Notes: a model not told the origin generated them from the letters alone. Shown: positions 53,535 to 64,000, counted from the first letter of the stretch. The stretch is 64,000 bases of DNA from CAVZBW01 sp963778465 (GCA_963778465.1 CAVZUK010000002.1:744001-808000); one strand, 5' to 3'. Translations and numbers: made by a program.

Positions 53535-54806
53535 GTGGACCGCTTCCTGGTGAGACCCAACGGCCCCTTGCACGGAACCATCCGGGCAGGTGGGGCCAAG
53601 AATTCGGTCCTCAAGCTCATGGTGGCCTGCCTGCTCGCCGAGGGCCGCCACGTGCTGCGCAACGTGCCCCGCATCTCCGACGTGGACCACATGGCCGAAC
53701 TGCTCGAGGCGCTGGGGGCACGGGTGTTCCACCACGACGACGCCCTGGTGATCGACAGCCCCGCTCCGGGCGACCTCGTCCCCGAGGCCCCCTACGAGCT
53801 GGTCGAGCGCATGCGGGCCTCCTTCGTGGTGCTCGGACCCCTCCTGGCGCGCTGTGGCCACGCCCGGGTCTCGGTGCCCGGTGGCGACGACTTCGGCGAA
53901 CGGCCGATCAACTTCCACATCAACGGTCTCGAGGCCTTCGGGGTGTCCTTCGAGACGCAGCACGGCTTCGTCGAGGGCCGGGTTGCCGCCGGCACGCCGG
54001 CCGATCGCCTGATCGGGCAGCGCGTCGTGCTCGAGTACCCGAGCCACACCGCCACGGACAACCTGATGATGGCCGCCGTCCTGGCCAAGGGCACGACCGT
54101 CATCGAGAACGCCGCCCGGGAGCCCGAGGTGTGCGACCTCGCGGCCTGCCTCAACTCCATGGGCGCCCTCGTCCGGGGCAGCGGGACCTCGCGCATCGAG
54201 ATCGAGGGCGTGGAGGAGCTCTCGCCGGCCGACCACCGGGTCATCCCCGACCGGGTCGTCGCGGCCACGTATCTCGCCGCGGTCGGCCTGGCGGGCGGGG
54301 AGGTCGTGGTCGAGGACGCCCGGCCCGACCACATGGACATGCTCCTGCGCAAGCTCGCCGAGATGGGCCCCGTCATCGAGCAGACGCCCGACGGTCTGCG
54401 GATCGCCTTCTCCGGCCGGCTCACCTCGGTCGACGTCGCCACACTGCCCTACCCCGGCGTCGCCACCGACTACAAGCCCCTGCTCGTCACCATGCTCGCC
54501 GTGGCCGACGGCGTGAGCATCGTGACCGAGAACCTCTTCGCCGGGCGGTTCCGCTACGTGGAGGAGCTGCGCCGCATGGGGGCCGACATCCGCACCGAGG
54601 GTCATCACGCCATCGTGCGGGGCGCGCCGAGGCTGTCCGGGGCGCCCGTGCGGGCGTCGGACCTGAGGGCCGGCGCCGCCCTCGTGCTCGCCGGCCTGGT
54701 CGCGGAGGGCGAGACCGAGGTCTCCGGGGCGCGCCACGTCGACCGTGGGTACCCCGCGCTCGACGCCGGGCTGCGCGCTCTCGGGGCCCAGGTGACGAGG
54801 ATTTGA
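53535..54806 (+). CDS. murA: UDP-N-acetylglucosamine 1-carboxyvinyltransferase
   Basis: 423 residues, first committed step of peptidoglycan synthesis (PEP onto UDP-GlcNAc). N-terminal 'GPLHGTIRAGGAKNSVLKLM', the fosfomycin-target Cys in 'LGPLLARCGHARVSVPGGD' and 'TDNLMMAAVLAKGTTVIENA'. The Cys is present, so the enzyme is of the fosfomycin-sensitive type (mycobacteria have Asp). GTG 53535. Stop overlaps the meaB start (TTGA). Confidence 0.95.
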   Translation: MDRFLVRPNGPLHGTIRAGGAKNSVLKLMVACLLAEGRHVLRNVPRISDVDHMAELLEALGARVFHHDDALVIDSPAPGDLVPEAPYELVERMRASFVVLGPLLARCGHARVSVPGGDDFGERPINFHINGLEAFGVSFETQHGFVEGRVAAGTPADRLIGQRVVLEYPSHTATDNLMMAAVLAKGTTVIENAAREPEVCDLAACLNSMGALVRGSGTSRIEIEGVEELSPADHRVIPDRVVAATYLAAVGLAGGEVVVEDARPDHMDMLLRKLAEMGPVIEQTPDGLRIAFSGRLTSVDVATLPYPGVATDYKPLLVTMLAVADGVSIVTENLFAGRFRYVEELRRMGADIRTEGHHAIVRGAPRLSGAPVRASDLRAGAALVLAGLVAEGETEVSGARHVDRGYPALDAGLRALGAQVTRI

Positions 54807-55812
54807 GCAGCGGTCGCCCGCAGCAGTCGGGTCACGACCCCGAGGAATTGCTCACGAAGGCTCGCAACGGTGACCGGCTCGCGCTGGCCCGGCTGATCTC
54901 GGTCATCGAGCGGGGCGGGGGCCCCATGCGTTCGCTGACCCGCTCGGCGTACCGGACGGCGGTGCCGTACACCATCGGCCTGACCGGCGCACCGGGATCG
55001 GGCAAGTCGACGCTCACGAGCAGCGTCGTCGGCCGGGCCCGGCGGGGGTGGCCCGCCGAGGGTCGTGGCCACGAGGGCGACATCGACGAGGTGGCGGTGC
55101 TGGCGATCGACCCCTCGTCGCCGTTGACCGGGGGCGCCATACTCGGTGACCGCGTCCGCATGCAGGAGCACGCGACCGATCCGGCCGTCTACGTGCGCTC
55201 GATGGCCAGCAGGGGCCACCTCGGCGGATTGGCGCTCGCGGTGCCCGACACGGTAAGGGTGCTGGGGGCGGTGGGCTTTCCCTTGGTGATCGTGGAGACG
55301 GTCGGGGTAGGCCAGGTGGAGGTGGAAGTGGCTGGGGCTGTCGACACGACCGTCGTGACCGTCAACCCCGGATGGGGCGACTCGGTGCAGGCGAACAAAG
55401 CCGGGCTCCTCGAGATCGCCCACATCTTCGCCATCAACAAGGCCGATCGGCCCGGGGCCCGCGAGACCCGGCGGGACCTGGAGCAGATGCTCGACCTCTC
55501 GGTGAGCGGTCCGTGGCGACCACCGATCGTCGAGACGGTGGCCACGACGGGCGAGGGGGTGGACGACCTGTGGCGGGCCGTCGGCCTGCATCGCCACTTC
55601 CTCGACGACAGCGGTCTGCTCGAGGAGCGCCGGGGCGCGCGGCTCGAGGCGACGGTTCGTGGCGTGCTCGCCGCCACGCTGGCGGAGCGCCTCGACGCGC
55701 TGTTCGCCGACCCGACATCCTCCGACGTGCGCCGCGACCTGCTCGAGGGGGGCCTCGATCCCTACGATGCCGCCGATGAGCTCTTGGCCCGCCTGGAGGA
55801 CTTGAACCGCTG

Positions 55813-55813
<1 letters not shown>
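54803..55813 (+). CDS. meaB: methylmalonyl-CoA mutase-associated GTPase (MeaB/ArgK)
   Basis: 336 residues, G3E GTPase. Walker A 'IGLTGAPGSGKSTLTSSVVG', 'AIDPSSPLTGGAILGDRVRM', 'VIVETVGVGQVEVEVAG' and NKAD in 'IFAINKADRPGA'. Loads and guards adenosylcobalamin in methylmalonyl-CoA mutase; no mutase gene is nearby. TTG 54803 inside the murA stop (TTGA) is the only start that keeps the N-terminus, so translation depends on coupling. Its stop overlaps treS (TGATG). Confidence 0.9.
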
Positions 55814-57816
<2,003 letters not shown>

Positions 57817-57821
57817 ACCCG

Positions 57822-59036
57822 GTGAGCGGGGTGGTCCTCGAAGAGCGGCACCCCGAGATGCGCGGACCCCTACGCGCCTGGGCGTTGCGTCATCGGCAGG
57901 TCGAGCCCGAATCGGACCGGGTGGAGTCGATCGGCGAGGTGGAGGTGACCGCCATCGAGCCCTTGCGGCTCGGCGAGGCGGAGCTGTGGGGGGTGTCCGC
58001 CACGATCGACGACCGACCGGCGCACGCCGTCGTCGGGCTCTGTGAGCCGGATACGCCCCTCCAGGCACTGCGCAGCGGCGACGACCCGGTCCTCGGGTTC
58101 CTGGACGAAGGGCCGCGGGACATGGTCCTTGTCGACGCGCTGGCCGAGCTCCACCTGGCCATCTTGACGGTCGAGACCGTCGTCGGCGTGCAGCCCGGGT
58201 TCCGCCACGCCGCGGTTCAGGCCGACGGGGACGACGGCATCGAGGTCTCCTTCGACGAGCGCTGGAGCCTGACGGCGTTCCCCTGGCCCTACGAGGGGAG
58301 CCACCCCGGCGTCGCCCTCCTCACGGCGCTCGACGAGGCCGGCTTCAACCACCTGCCGGCACCGGTGGCCATCTGGCGACGCGGCGGGCGGGATCTCGGG
58401 ATCGTCCAGGAGGTCATCGTCGGCAGCGCGCCGGGGGACGCGGTCGCTCTCACCTCGTTGCGCGACCTCTACGCCTCGGGCCTGTCGCCCGATCAGGCGG
58501 GAGGTGACTTCGCCCCCGAGGCCGAGGCGCTCGGCACGATGGCGGCGAGGATGCACCTGGCGCTCGCCGGAGCCTTTGGATCCGAGCTCGGCGAGATCGA
58601 CCTGCCGGGCGACGAGCCGGCGACTCCGGGGGTCCCCGGGTCGCTCGTCGCACCCATCTTGCGGACCCACGGCGATTTTCGTCTGCGCCGGACGGCACGA
58701 TCGGACCAGGGCTGGGTCCTGCAGGACACGATGCCCGGAGGGTGCGACCCGCACACCGGCACGCCGGTGCTGCGCACGCCGCTCGCCGACGTAGGTGACA
58801 TGGTGCGGTCGTTCCGTGACGTGGCCCAGGAGGCGGCCCAGGTGCGGGACCCGACCGGTCGGCTCGGCGCCACGGCTCTCGGCGAGGCCTGGGAGCGTCG
58901 GAACGCGGCGGCCCTGTTGCGCGGGTACCGTGACACCCCGGGCATCGAGGAGCTGATGCCTGCGGACCGCTCCGTCATCGACCAGCTGGTGGCGCGGTTG
59001 AGCCGGGAGCGGGAACCCGGCCGGCCGGCGCTCTGA
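57822..59036 (+). CDS. maltokinase-like (Pep2/Mak) protein with altered catalytic motif
   Basis: 404 residues, aminoglycoside-phosphotransferase fold. Next to treS, as maltokinases are, and with maltokinase features such as 'FNHLPAPVAIWRRGGRDLGI' and 'VQEVIVGSAPGDAV'. The Brenner motif reads HGDFRLRR where Mak has HGDLHLGQ, and the metal-binding segment is 'GWVLQDTMPGG' where Mak has W-xxx-DFEG, so Phe-Glu are replaced. Catalytic Asp of HGD and the later Asp are kept. May be weak, altered or a non-catalytic partner of TreS. GTG 57822. Confidence 0.75.
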   Translation: MSGVVLEERHPEMRGPLRAWALRHRQVEPESDRVESIGEVEVTAIEPLRLGEAELWGVSATIDDRPAHAVVGLCEPDTPLQALRSGDDPVLGFLDEGPRDMVLVDALAELHLAILTVETVVGVQPGFRHAAVQADGDDGIEVSFDERWSLTAFPWPYEGSHPGVALLTALDEAGFNHLPAPVAIWRRGGRDLGIVQEVIVGSAPGDAVALTSLRDLYASGLSPDQAGGDFAPEAEALGTMAARMHLALAGAFGSELGEIDLPGDEPATPGVPGSLVAPILRTHGDFRLRRTARSDQGWVLQDTMPGGCDPHTGTPVLRTPLADVGDMVRSFRDVAQEAAQVRDPTGRLGATALGEAWERRNAAALLRGYRDTPGIEELMPADRSVIDQLVARLSREREPGRPAL

Positions 59037-59051
59037 CCGTCCGGAGGGACA

Positions 59052-60095
59052 ATGCGCATCGGAGTGCTGACCGGTGGAGGCGACTGCCCGGGGCTCAACG
59101 CCGCGATCCGTGCCGTGGTGCTCAGCGCGGCGCGGGACGGTGACGAGGTCATCGGCTTCCGTGACGGGTGGCGAGGCGTGATCGACGACGACGCGTTCCC
59201 GCTCGATGCCGAGGTGTGCCGGGACGTCCACATTCTCGGAGGGACCATCCTCGGCACGTCGCGCACCAACCCGACGGCCGTCGACGGCGGACACGAGCGC
59301 GTGCTCGCGACCCTGTCCCGCCGAGGGGTGGAGGCGCTGGTCGCGATCGGCGGCGAGGACACCCTGGGCGCCGCCCACCGGCTCGCGCAGCTCGGCGTGC
59401 CGGTGGTGGGTGTGCCCAAGACCATCGACAACGACCTCTCGGCAACCGAGGTGACGTTCGGCTTCGACACCGCGGTCCAGATCGCCACGGAGGCGATCGA
59501 TCGGCTGCGGACCACCGCCGAGTCCCATCACCGGGTGATGGTGTGCGAGGTCATGGGCCGCCACGTCGGATGGATCGCCGCCCACTCGGGGATCGCCGGA
59601 GGCGCCGCCGAGATCCTCGTGCCCGAGATCCCCTTCGACCTCGACCGGCTCTGCGACCGCCTCCGGGAGCGGCACCGGCGCGGCCAGTTCTCATCGATCG
59701 TCGTGGTCGCCGAGGGCGCCCTTCCGAAAGACGGCCCCGACGGCTCGACCACCGGGTCGCCCGGATCCTCGCAGCTCGACCAGTTCGGGCACGTCCGCCT
59801 CGGTGGCATCGGCGCCTGGCTGGCGGAGCAGATCGAGGAGCAGACCGGCTACGAGACCCGCTTCACCACGCTCGGGCACATCCAGCGCGGCGGGACCCCG
59901 ACGGCCTGGGACCGGGTGCTCGCCACCCGCTTCGGGGTGGCGGCGGTCCGTGCCATCCGGGAGGGGCGGTTCGACTCGATGGTGGCCCTGCAGGCCGGCG
60001 AGATCGTGGTGGTCCCCCTGGCCGACGCCGTCTCGGCGCCGAAGACCCTCGACCTGCGGTTGATCGACGAGGTGGCGGCACCCTTCCTCGGGTAG
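59052..60095 (+). CDS. 6-phosphofructokinase, pyrophosphate-type signature
   Basis: 347 residues. 'GVLTGGGDCPGLNAAIRAV', catalytic 'TIDND' (124-128) and 'EVMGRHVGWIA'. Residues that set the phosphoryl donor: D103 in GGEDT and K123 in PKTIDND. Asp and Lys at these two places are found in PPi-dependent actinobacterial PFKs; ATP-types have Gly at the first. So a reversible PPi-PFK is likely. ATG 59052 with GGAGGG upstream. glpX lies in the same window. Confidence 0.92.
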   Translation: MRIGVLTGGGDCPGLNAAIRAVVLSAARDGDEVIGFRDGWRGVIDDDAFPLDAEVCRDVHILGGTILGTSRTNPTAVDGGHERVLATLSRRGVEALVAIGGEDTLGAAHRLAQLGVPVVGVPKTIDNDLSATEVTFGFDTAVQIATEAIDRLRTTAESHHRVMVCEVMGRHVGWIAAHSGIAGGAAEILVPEIPFDLDRLCDRLRERHRRGQFSSIVVVAEGALPKDGPDGSTTGSPGSSQLDQFGHVRLGGIGAWLAEQIEEQTGYETRFTTLGHIQRGGTPTAWDRVLATRFGVAAVRAIREGRFDSMVALQAGEIVVVPLADAVSAPKTLDLRLIDEVAAPFLG

Positions 60096-60122
60096 CCGAT
60101 CTGGGGGTCGCCGGTTGCCCGG

Positions 60123-61163
60123 TCAGCCGGTGAGGACGCCCACCCGCAGCGCCTCGGCGGCGTGCTCGGGGGCCACGATGTTGATGGCCACCCCCGTGCC
60201 CATCTCGAAGCCCGCCCGGGTGGTGGCCTTCGGGAAGATGTGGACATGCCAGTGGTAGGGGTCGCCGGCGCGGTAAGGGGCGGAGTGGAAGACGAGGTTG
60301 TAGGCGACGTCGCCGATGCACTCGCGCATGTTGCCGAGCGCGGTGCGCACGGCGCGCCCGACGGCGACGAGGTCCTCGGTGCTCGCACGGTGGAGGTGGG
60401 GGCCGTGGTGGCGCGGGATGACGAGCATCTCGTAGGGGGAGGCGCTCCAAAACGGACAGACCACGACCACCTGCTCGTCCGCCAGGATCACGCGCACGCC
60501 GGAGGCGATCTCGGCGTCCATCGTCGTGCAGAGGAGGCACCCGCCCGCGAAGCGCACGAAGCGCGCACGCTCCTCGGCGATCTCCCGGGGCACGAAGCAC
60601 ATGCCGAGCAGCTGGGCGTGCGGGTGCTCGATCGAAGCGCCCGCCTCACGGCCCGAGTTGACGATGGCCTGGCTGTAGCGGAGGTGGGGCAGCTGGGAGT
60701 GCTCGTCGATGCGGTCGCGGACCGCCGCCATCACGAGGCCGGTCTGCTCCTCGGTGAGCATCGACCACGAGGCCGCGTGGTCGGGCGAGAGCACGAGCAC
60801 CTCGTGGATGCCCCCGGCCGTGGCCTGGGTGAACACGGGGCCCCGGTTGGTGACCACGAAGGGGATGTCGCCGGAGAATGCCGGGTACGCGTTGGGCACG
60901 ACGCGCACGAGCCAGCCGCCGCTCGGTCCGTAGGTCTCGAGAGCCGGCGGGGACTCCTCCTCGTTGCCCGGGCAGAACGGGCAGGGACGGCTGGTGTCCT
61001 CCTGCACCTGCTCCGACCGCTCCATAAAGGCAGCGGGGCGCTGGGCTCGCCCGGTGCTGACGACGACCCACCGCCCCGAGAGCGGATCGAGCCGAAGTTG
61101 ATTGCTCTGCTCACTGGTGGGCTCACTCGTGGCCATCTTGCCCGTGACCTCTTCCTCCCCCAT
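60123..61163 (-). CDS. galT: galactose-1-phosphate uridylyltransferase
   Basis: 346 residues, HIT superfamily. Catalytic 'SIEHPHAQLLGM' (H-P-H-x-Q) and metal ligands 'PFCPGNEEESPP' (CxxC-like) and 'HHGPHLHRA'. Transfers UMP between UDP-glucose and galactose-1-P (Leloir pathway). ATG 61163, or ATG 61136 without the first nine residues. Convergent with pfk. Confidence 0.9.
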   Translation of the reverse strand: MGEEEVTGKMATSEPTSEQSNQLRLDPLSGRWVVVSTGRAQRPAAFMERSEQVQEDTSRPCPFCPGNEEESPPALETYGPSGGWLVRVVPNAYPAFSGDIPFVVTNRGPVFTQATAGGIHEVLVLSPDHAASWSMLTEEQTGLVMAAVRDRIDEHSQLPHLRYSQAIVNSGREAGASIEHPHAQLLGMCFVPREIAEERARFVRFAGGCLLCTTMDAEIASGVRVILADEQVVVVCPFWSASPYEMLVIPRHHGPHLHRASTEDLVAVGRAVRTALGNMRECIGDVAYNLVFHSAPYRAGDPYHWHVHIFPKATTRAGFEMGTGVAINIVAPEHAAEALRVGVLTG

Positions 61164-61348
61164 CTGGGACTGCTGTCACCACGGTACCGCTCCGGCGACT
61201 CGCTCACGCGTCACCGCGCCCCTGCTCACGGGCGATGGGTACGCCTTGGTGCGCCGATCGTCTCCCGGTCGGACGCTCGTCGCGCGCCCGTCGCCTTGGG
61301 GCCGGCTCCGGTGTGCGGTCCAAACGGCGTTCGCGAGAAGATGGTCCG

Positions 61349-61873
61349 GTGCTCGGCCAGCCGCTCGTATCGACGGCGGCGATCTCGCACACCGGCCAGC
61401 CGACCGGCGCCGGCTTCGATCTGCTCCTGCTGTTCCACGGCGCCTGCGCCCTCGTCGGGATCGGCGCCGTGGTGGTGAGCGGCACCCAGGCGTGGCGGCT
61501 CGGCGCGCTGCCGGCCGGCTCGGAGGCGCCCGTGTCGCTCCGCCGCTACTACACGCCCGGGTTCAACTGGGCGGCCCGGGTCCTCTACGGGGTGCCGGTC
61601 TTCGGGTTCGCGCTCCTCGGGGCCTCGAAGGGCGCCTACGGGCTGGGGCAGGGCTGGGTGATGATCGGGCTGACGCTCTGGGTCGTGGTGATCGGGCTCG
61701 GCGAGGGGCTCCTCTGGCCGCTCGAGCGCCGGCTGCAGGAGGCGGTGTCCCGGAGCGCCGGCGGGGAGAGGGGCACCGGCGTCGCGTCCACCTGCCGCTC
61801 GGCCTGGTTGACGGCCTCCGCCATGCTGCTCCTCCTGGTGGTGGCCATGGCCATCATGTTCGCCCGTCCCTAG
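61349..61873 (+). CDS. predicted integral membrane protein, function unknown
   Basis: 174 residues, four hydrophobic helices: 'LLLLFHGACALVGIGAVVVS', a second around 'VLYGVPVFGFALLG', 'WVMIGLTLWVVVIGLGEGLL', and a C-terminal 'AMLLLLVVAMAIMFA'. A His in helix 1 and a polar loop between 2 and 3. It resembles small uncharacterised membrane proteins of the DUF2269 kind, without certainty. GTG 61349 start is weak. Divergent from galT. Confidence 0.55.
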   Translation: MLGQPLVSTAAISHTGQPTGAGFDLLLLFHGACALVGIGAVVVSGTQAWRLGALPAGSEAPVSLRRYYTPGFNWAARVLYGVPVFGFALLGASKGAYGLGQGWVMIGLTLWVVVIGLGEGLLWPLERRLQEAVSRSAGGERGTGVASTCRSAWLTASAMLLLLVVAMAIMFARP

Positions 61874-62538
61874 GGACGGGCCTTGTCACCCGGCCGCGCC
61901 GTGACCGAGCGCAGCACGGCCCTCGCGCCGGCGAGATCACCGGCCGCCACGAGCTCGGGGAACGCCCCGTCGAGGACCGCCTTCCAGTCGACGTCCTCGG
62001 TCGACCGCCCCTCCGCCCGAACGGCCCGCCGCGCCTCGTCGAGCAGGTCGGCCATCGTGGCCACGGCGGGCCCGACCTCCCGAGCCAGCCGGCGCCGCAG
62101 CCACGCCGCGAGGGCCGGGCTGGCGCCGCCCGTTGATACGGCCACCGTGACCGGCCCCTCCCGGTGGACGGAGGGGAGCAGGAAGCTGCAGGCGTCGGCG
62201 TCGTCGGCACTGTTGACCCAGACCCCCGCCGCACGGGCGTCCCGTGCCACCGCCCGGTCCACCTCGCGGACCCCGGTTGCGGTCACCACCAGGCGGAACC
62301 TCCCGGCCTCGCCCTCCCGGTAGGGGCGGTGCTCGACCGTCACCGCCCCAGATCCGCCCGCCGGCGCCTGGGCCACGCGGTCGATCGCCGGGACGGTCCG
62401 GGGTGCCACGACGGTGACCCGGGCGCCGCAGGTGGTGAGGCCTTCGACCTTGCGGGCGGCCACCTCGCCGCCGCCGACCACCAGGCACTCTTGACCCTCG
62501 ACGACCAGGTTCACCGCGTAGTCGGGGCTCCTCGCCAC
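61870..62538 (-). CDS. precorrin-2 dehydrogenase / sirohydrochlorin ferrochelatase (CysG N-terminal type)
   Basis: About 222 residues. Rossmann 'CLVVGGGEVAARKVEGLTTC' plus 'VVTATGVREVDRAVARDAR', 'WVNSADDADACSFLLPS' and 'PVTVAVSTGGASPALAAWL' are the CysG(N)/Met8 domain, which makes sirohydrochlorin and inserts iron to give siroheme for sulfite reductase. The methyltransferase domain is absent. GTG 62538 is the best start; upstream is 310 bp of non-coding DNA shared with the divergent cysH. Confidence 0.85.
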   Translation of the reverse strand: MARSPDYAVNLVVEGQECLVVGGGEVAARKVEGLTTCGARVTVVAPRTVPAIDRVAQAPAGGSGAVTVEHRPYREGEAGRFRLVVTATGVREVDRAVARDARAAGVWVNSADDADACSFLLPSVHREGPVTVAVSTGGASPALAAWLRRRLAREVGPAVATMADLLDEARRAVRAEGRSTEDVDWKAVLDGAFPELVAAGDLAGARAVLRSVTARPGDKARP

Positions 62539-62848
62539 GACGACAGTCTCGCAGCCGGGTGGCTTGGCCCGACCTTTGCCATACCCTGCCTTCGGGAGGG
62601 TCTCGGCACGGAGACGCCAGGTACGGCAGGCGCCGCGTGCCGGAGGGTCCGGGGAACGGCACAAAAAGTTGCCCCTGGACGGCGCCCTCGGGAATACCCG
62701 AAAAACTTGATCCGTTTGGTCATGTATGCTCGACGCGCGCTCGCGGTTTGAGGCCCGGCCCGGCGATCGTGGCACCCGGCGTGGCGGCGATCAGGGCGCA
62801 GCACGGGCCAGGACCACGGCTCCCAAGGAAAGCACAGGTGACCACGCC
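62539..62848. other. intergenic region between divergent sulfur genes
   Basis: 310 bp without a gene. An A/T-rich patch near 62693-62730 carries TTGATC-cgttt-GGTCAT, an imperfect inverted repeat, and a TATGCT (62725-62730) that could be the cysH -10. A regulator site for sulfur supply is plausible. No riboswitch fold recognised. Confidence 0.4.
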
Positions 62849-63535
62849 ATGATCGAAGCGGTGATTGAGGAGGTGCAGCCGGTGGCGGTGGACTCCCAGC
62901 TCAGCGAGGTGAGCGCTGGCTTCGAGTGGTCCCCCCCGACCGAGATCATCGCCTGGGCGGTCGAGCGGTTCGGTGGCCGCCTCTCACTGGCCTCCTCCTT
63001 CCAGGACCTCGTCGTCGTGGACCTGGCCATGAAGGTCGATCCGTCGATCGAGGTCGTGTTCCTGGACACCGGCTCCCACTTTCCCGAGACCCTCGCCTTC
63101 GTCGAGGAGATGCGCCAGCGGTTGGGGATCAACCTGACCGTGCTCCACCCGGGTCCGGAGGCCGAGGCGTGGCCGTGCGGGTCGGCGCGGTGCTGCGAAT
63201 TCCGCAAGGTGGCGCCCCTGCAGGCGCACCTGGCCGACCGCGACGCCTGGATGACCGGGCTGCGGCGCGCCGAGGCGCCGACGAGGGCCACGGCCCCGAT
63301 CGTCTCGTTCGACTCGAGCTTCGGGGTGGTCAAGGTCAATCCGCTGGCCACGTGGTCGGACGAGGACGTCGCCGGATACGTCCGCGACCACGACCTGCCG
63401 GTCCACCCGCTCAAGTCCCGGGGATACCTGTCGATCGGGTGCGAGCCGACCACCCGGCCCGTCTCGGTGGGCCAGCACTCGCGCGCCGGTCGCTGGGCCG
63501 GCATGGACAAGACCGAGTGCGGCCTGCATGGCTGA
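62849..63535 (+). CDS. cysH: adenylylsulfate/phosphoadenylylsulfate reductase
   Basis: 228 residues. 'LSLASSFQDLVVVDLAMKV', 'VVFLDTGSHFPETL' and the C-terminal catalytic Cys in 'KTECGLHG' (C224). Reduces APS (or PAPS) to sulfite with thioredoxin. [4Fe-4S] ligands: the pair C115-C116 ('SARCCEFRK') and C198 are there, but the fourth, expected at 201 in C-x-x-C, is Thr ('SIGCEPTTRP'). C110 is an additional cysteine close by. So cluster binding is in doubt. ATG 62849. Probably one transcript with the reductase that follows. Confidence 0.92.
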   Translation: MIEAVIEEVQPVAVDSQLSEVSAGFEWSPPTEIIAWAVERFGGRLSLASSFQDLVVVDLAMKVDPSIEVVFLDTGSHFPETLAFVEEMRQRLGINLTVLHPGPEAEAWPCGSARCCEFRKVAPLQAHLADRDAWMTGLRRAEAPTRATAPIVSFDSSFGVVKVNPLATWSDEDVAGYVRDHDLPVHPLKSRGYLSIGCEPTTRPVSVGQHSRAGRWAGMDKTECGLHG

Positions 63536-63559
63536 GCACGCCCGCCGCCGAGCTCACTG

Positions 63560-64000
63560 ATGCCCCGCAACCGCGACACCCCCTACGGTGTCGAGATCCG
63601 GGGGCCCGAGCGCGGCATCCCCTTCGTGCGGCCGTACCGCCGGGTCGGAGAGCTGAGCGAGCAGGAGCTGTGGAAGCTCCAGCGCCACCCCCTCGACGTC
63701 GCTGACGCCGTCATCGAGCGCTACTCGGTGGAGGGGCCCGCCGCCATCCAGGCCGTGCCCGGCGAGGTCGAGCGACTCAAGTGGGTCGGCCTGTACCCAC
63801 AGCGCCAGGGCGGCGATGCCTTCATGATGCGGATCAAGGTGCCCGGCGGACACCTGACGGCCGCCCAGGCCCAGGAGATCGGCGCGGTGGCCGAGGCCTT
63901 TGCCGAGGGCCCCGACGACAGCCCCGTCTTCGGCAACCGCTACGCCGACCTCACGACGCGTCAGGACGTGCAGCTCCACTGGCTGCGGATCGAGGACGTC
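63560..64000 (+). CDS. assimilatory sulfite/nitrite reductase (ferredoxin type), N-terminal part
   Basis: Only the first 147 residues lie in the window. 'GIPFVRPYRRVGELSEQELW', 'WVGLYPQRQGGDAFMMRIKV', 'GGHLTAAQAQEIGAVAEAFA' and 'YADLTTRQDVQLHWLRIEDV' are typical of the first half-domain of siroheme sulfite/nitrite reductases (NirA/Sir). Siroheme and cluster cysteines are beyond the edge. 24 bp after cysH, so with the siroheme gene it makes a sulfite-to-sulfide set; nitrite as substrate cannot be excluded. Confidence 0.85.
   Translation, partial: MPRNRDTPYGVEIRGPERGIPFVRPYRRVGELSEQELWKLQRHPLDVADAVIERYSVEGPAAIQAVPGEVERLKWVGLYPQRQGGDAFMMRIKVPGGHLTAAQAQEIGAVAEAFAEGPDDSPVFGNRYADLTTRQDVQLHWLRIEDV

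Noticed and set aside
62539..62848. SAM or other sulfur riboswitch upstream of cysH
   Set aside because: No conserved core or paired elements that I could recognise.

Overview
The window is high-GC DNA with dense, overlapping genes and frequent GTG starts. The gene set (F420-type LLM oxidoreductase, mycofactocin-type SDR, sulfotransferase beside DUF1214, DUF3052, PPi-type PFK) and the order lysA-hom-thrC-rho-rpmE-prfA-prmC-sua5-(glyA)-wecA-atp operon-murA point to an actinobacterium. An uncultured or acidophilic lineage such as Acidimicrobiia is my inference, not something the sequence proves. The 31.5-54.8 kb block follows the same order as the argS-to-murA segment of Mycobacterium, from memory.

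Layout. 0-2.4 kb: 5' end of aconitase (acnA, leftward) and argS. 2.6-29.8 kb: an accessory stretch between argS and lysA, which are normally neighbours. It holds three drug-type MFS exporters (two of them around one TetR regulator), a KimA-like potassium importer, a flavin/F420 oxidoreductase, an AhpD-like protein, an ECF sigma factor with its triple-VOC partner, a solute-binding protein, a sulfotransferase/TetR/DUF1214/serine hydrolase operon, an FtsH-type protease, a GntR-controlled ABC exporter and a phytanoyl-CoA dioxygenase-like enzyme. 27.2-31.4 kb: a mobile patch. A 48-bp copy of the 3' half of tRNA-Arg(CCG) at 27.28 kb and the intact tRNA at 29.7 kb bracket about 2.4 kb with a glycosyltransferase, a decayed nuclease fragment and a pair of inverted repeats of about 130 bp. 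An IS110-family transposase with a structured 3' flank follows. 31.5-43.4 kb: amino-acid synthesis (lysA, hom, thrC), rho, rpmE, prfA, prmC, sua5, glyA, wecA. 43.5-51.7 kb: complete F0F1 ATP synthase operon. 51.7-60.1 kb: lipoprotein, glpX, murA, meaB, treS, maltokinase-like gene, PPi-type pfk. 60.1-64 kb: galT (leftward), a small membrane protein, the siroheme N-terminal enzyme, cysH and the start of a sulfite/nitrite reductase.

How it works together. Core genes are arranged in translationally coupled runs (GTGA, ATGA, TTGA or TGATG overlaps): prfA-prmC-sua5, atpF-atpH-atpA, atpD-atpC, murA-meaB-treS, glpX-lipoprotein. Several transcription starts look leaderless (a TAnnnT-like box 6-7 nt before GTG). 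glpX and pfk suggest reversible upper glycolysis, treS with the kinase-like gene suggests trehalose/maltose flux, and cysG-like, cysH and the reductase form assimilatory sulfate reduction.

Points that deserve attention: the tRNA-bounded island and the IS110 3' structure; three genes each carrying one apparent extra base (ECF sigma, DUF1214 protein, lipoprotein); prfA without any canonical start codon where homology and a perfect Shine-Dalgarno place it; CysH with a Thr in place of one [4Fe-4S] cysteine; and a textbook promoter between two TetR-type palindromes upstream of the third MFS gene.
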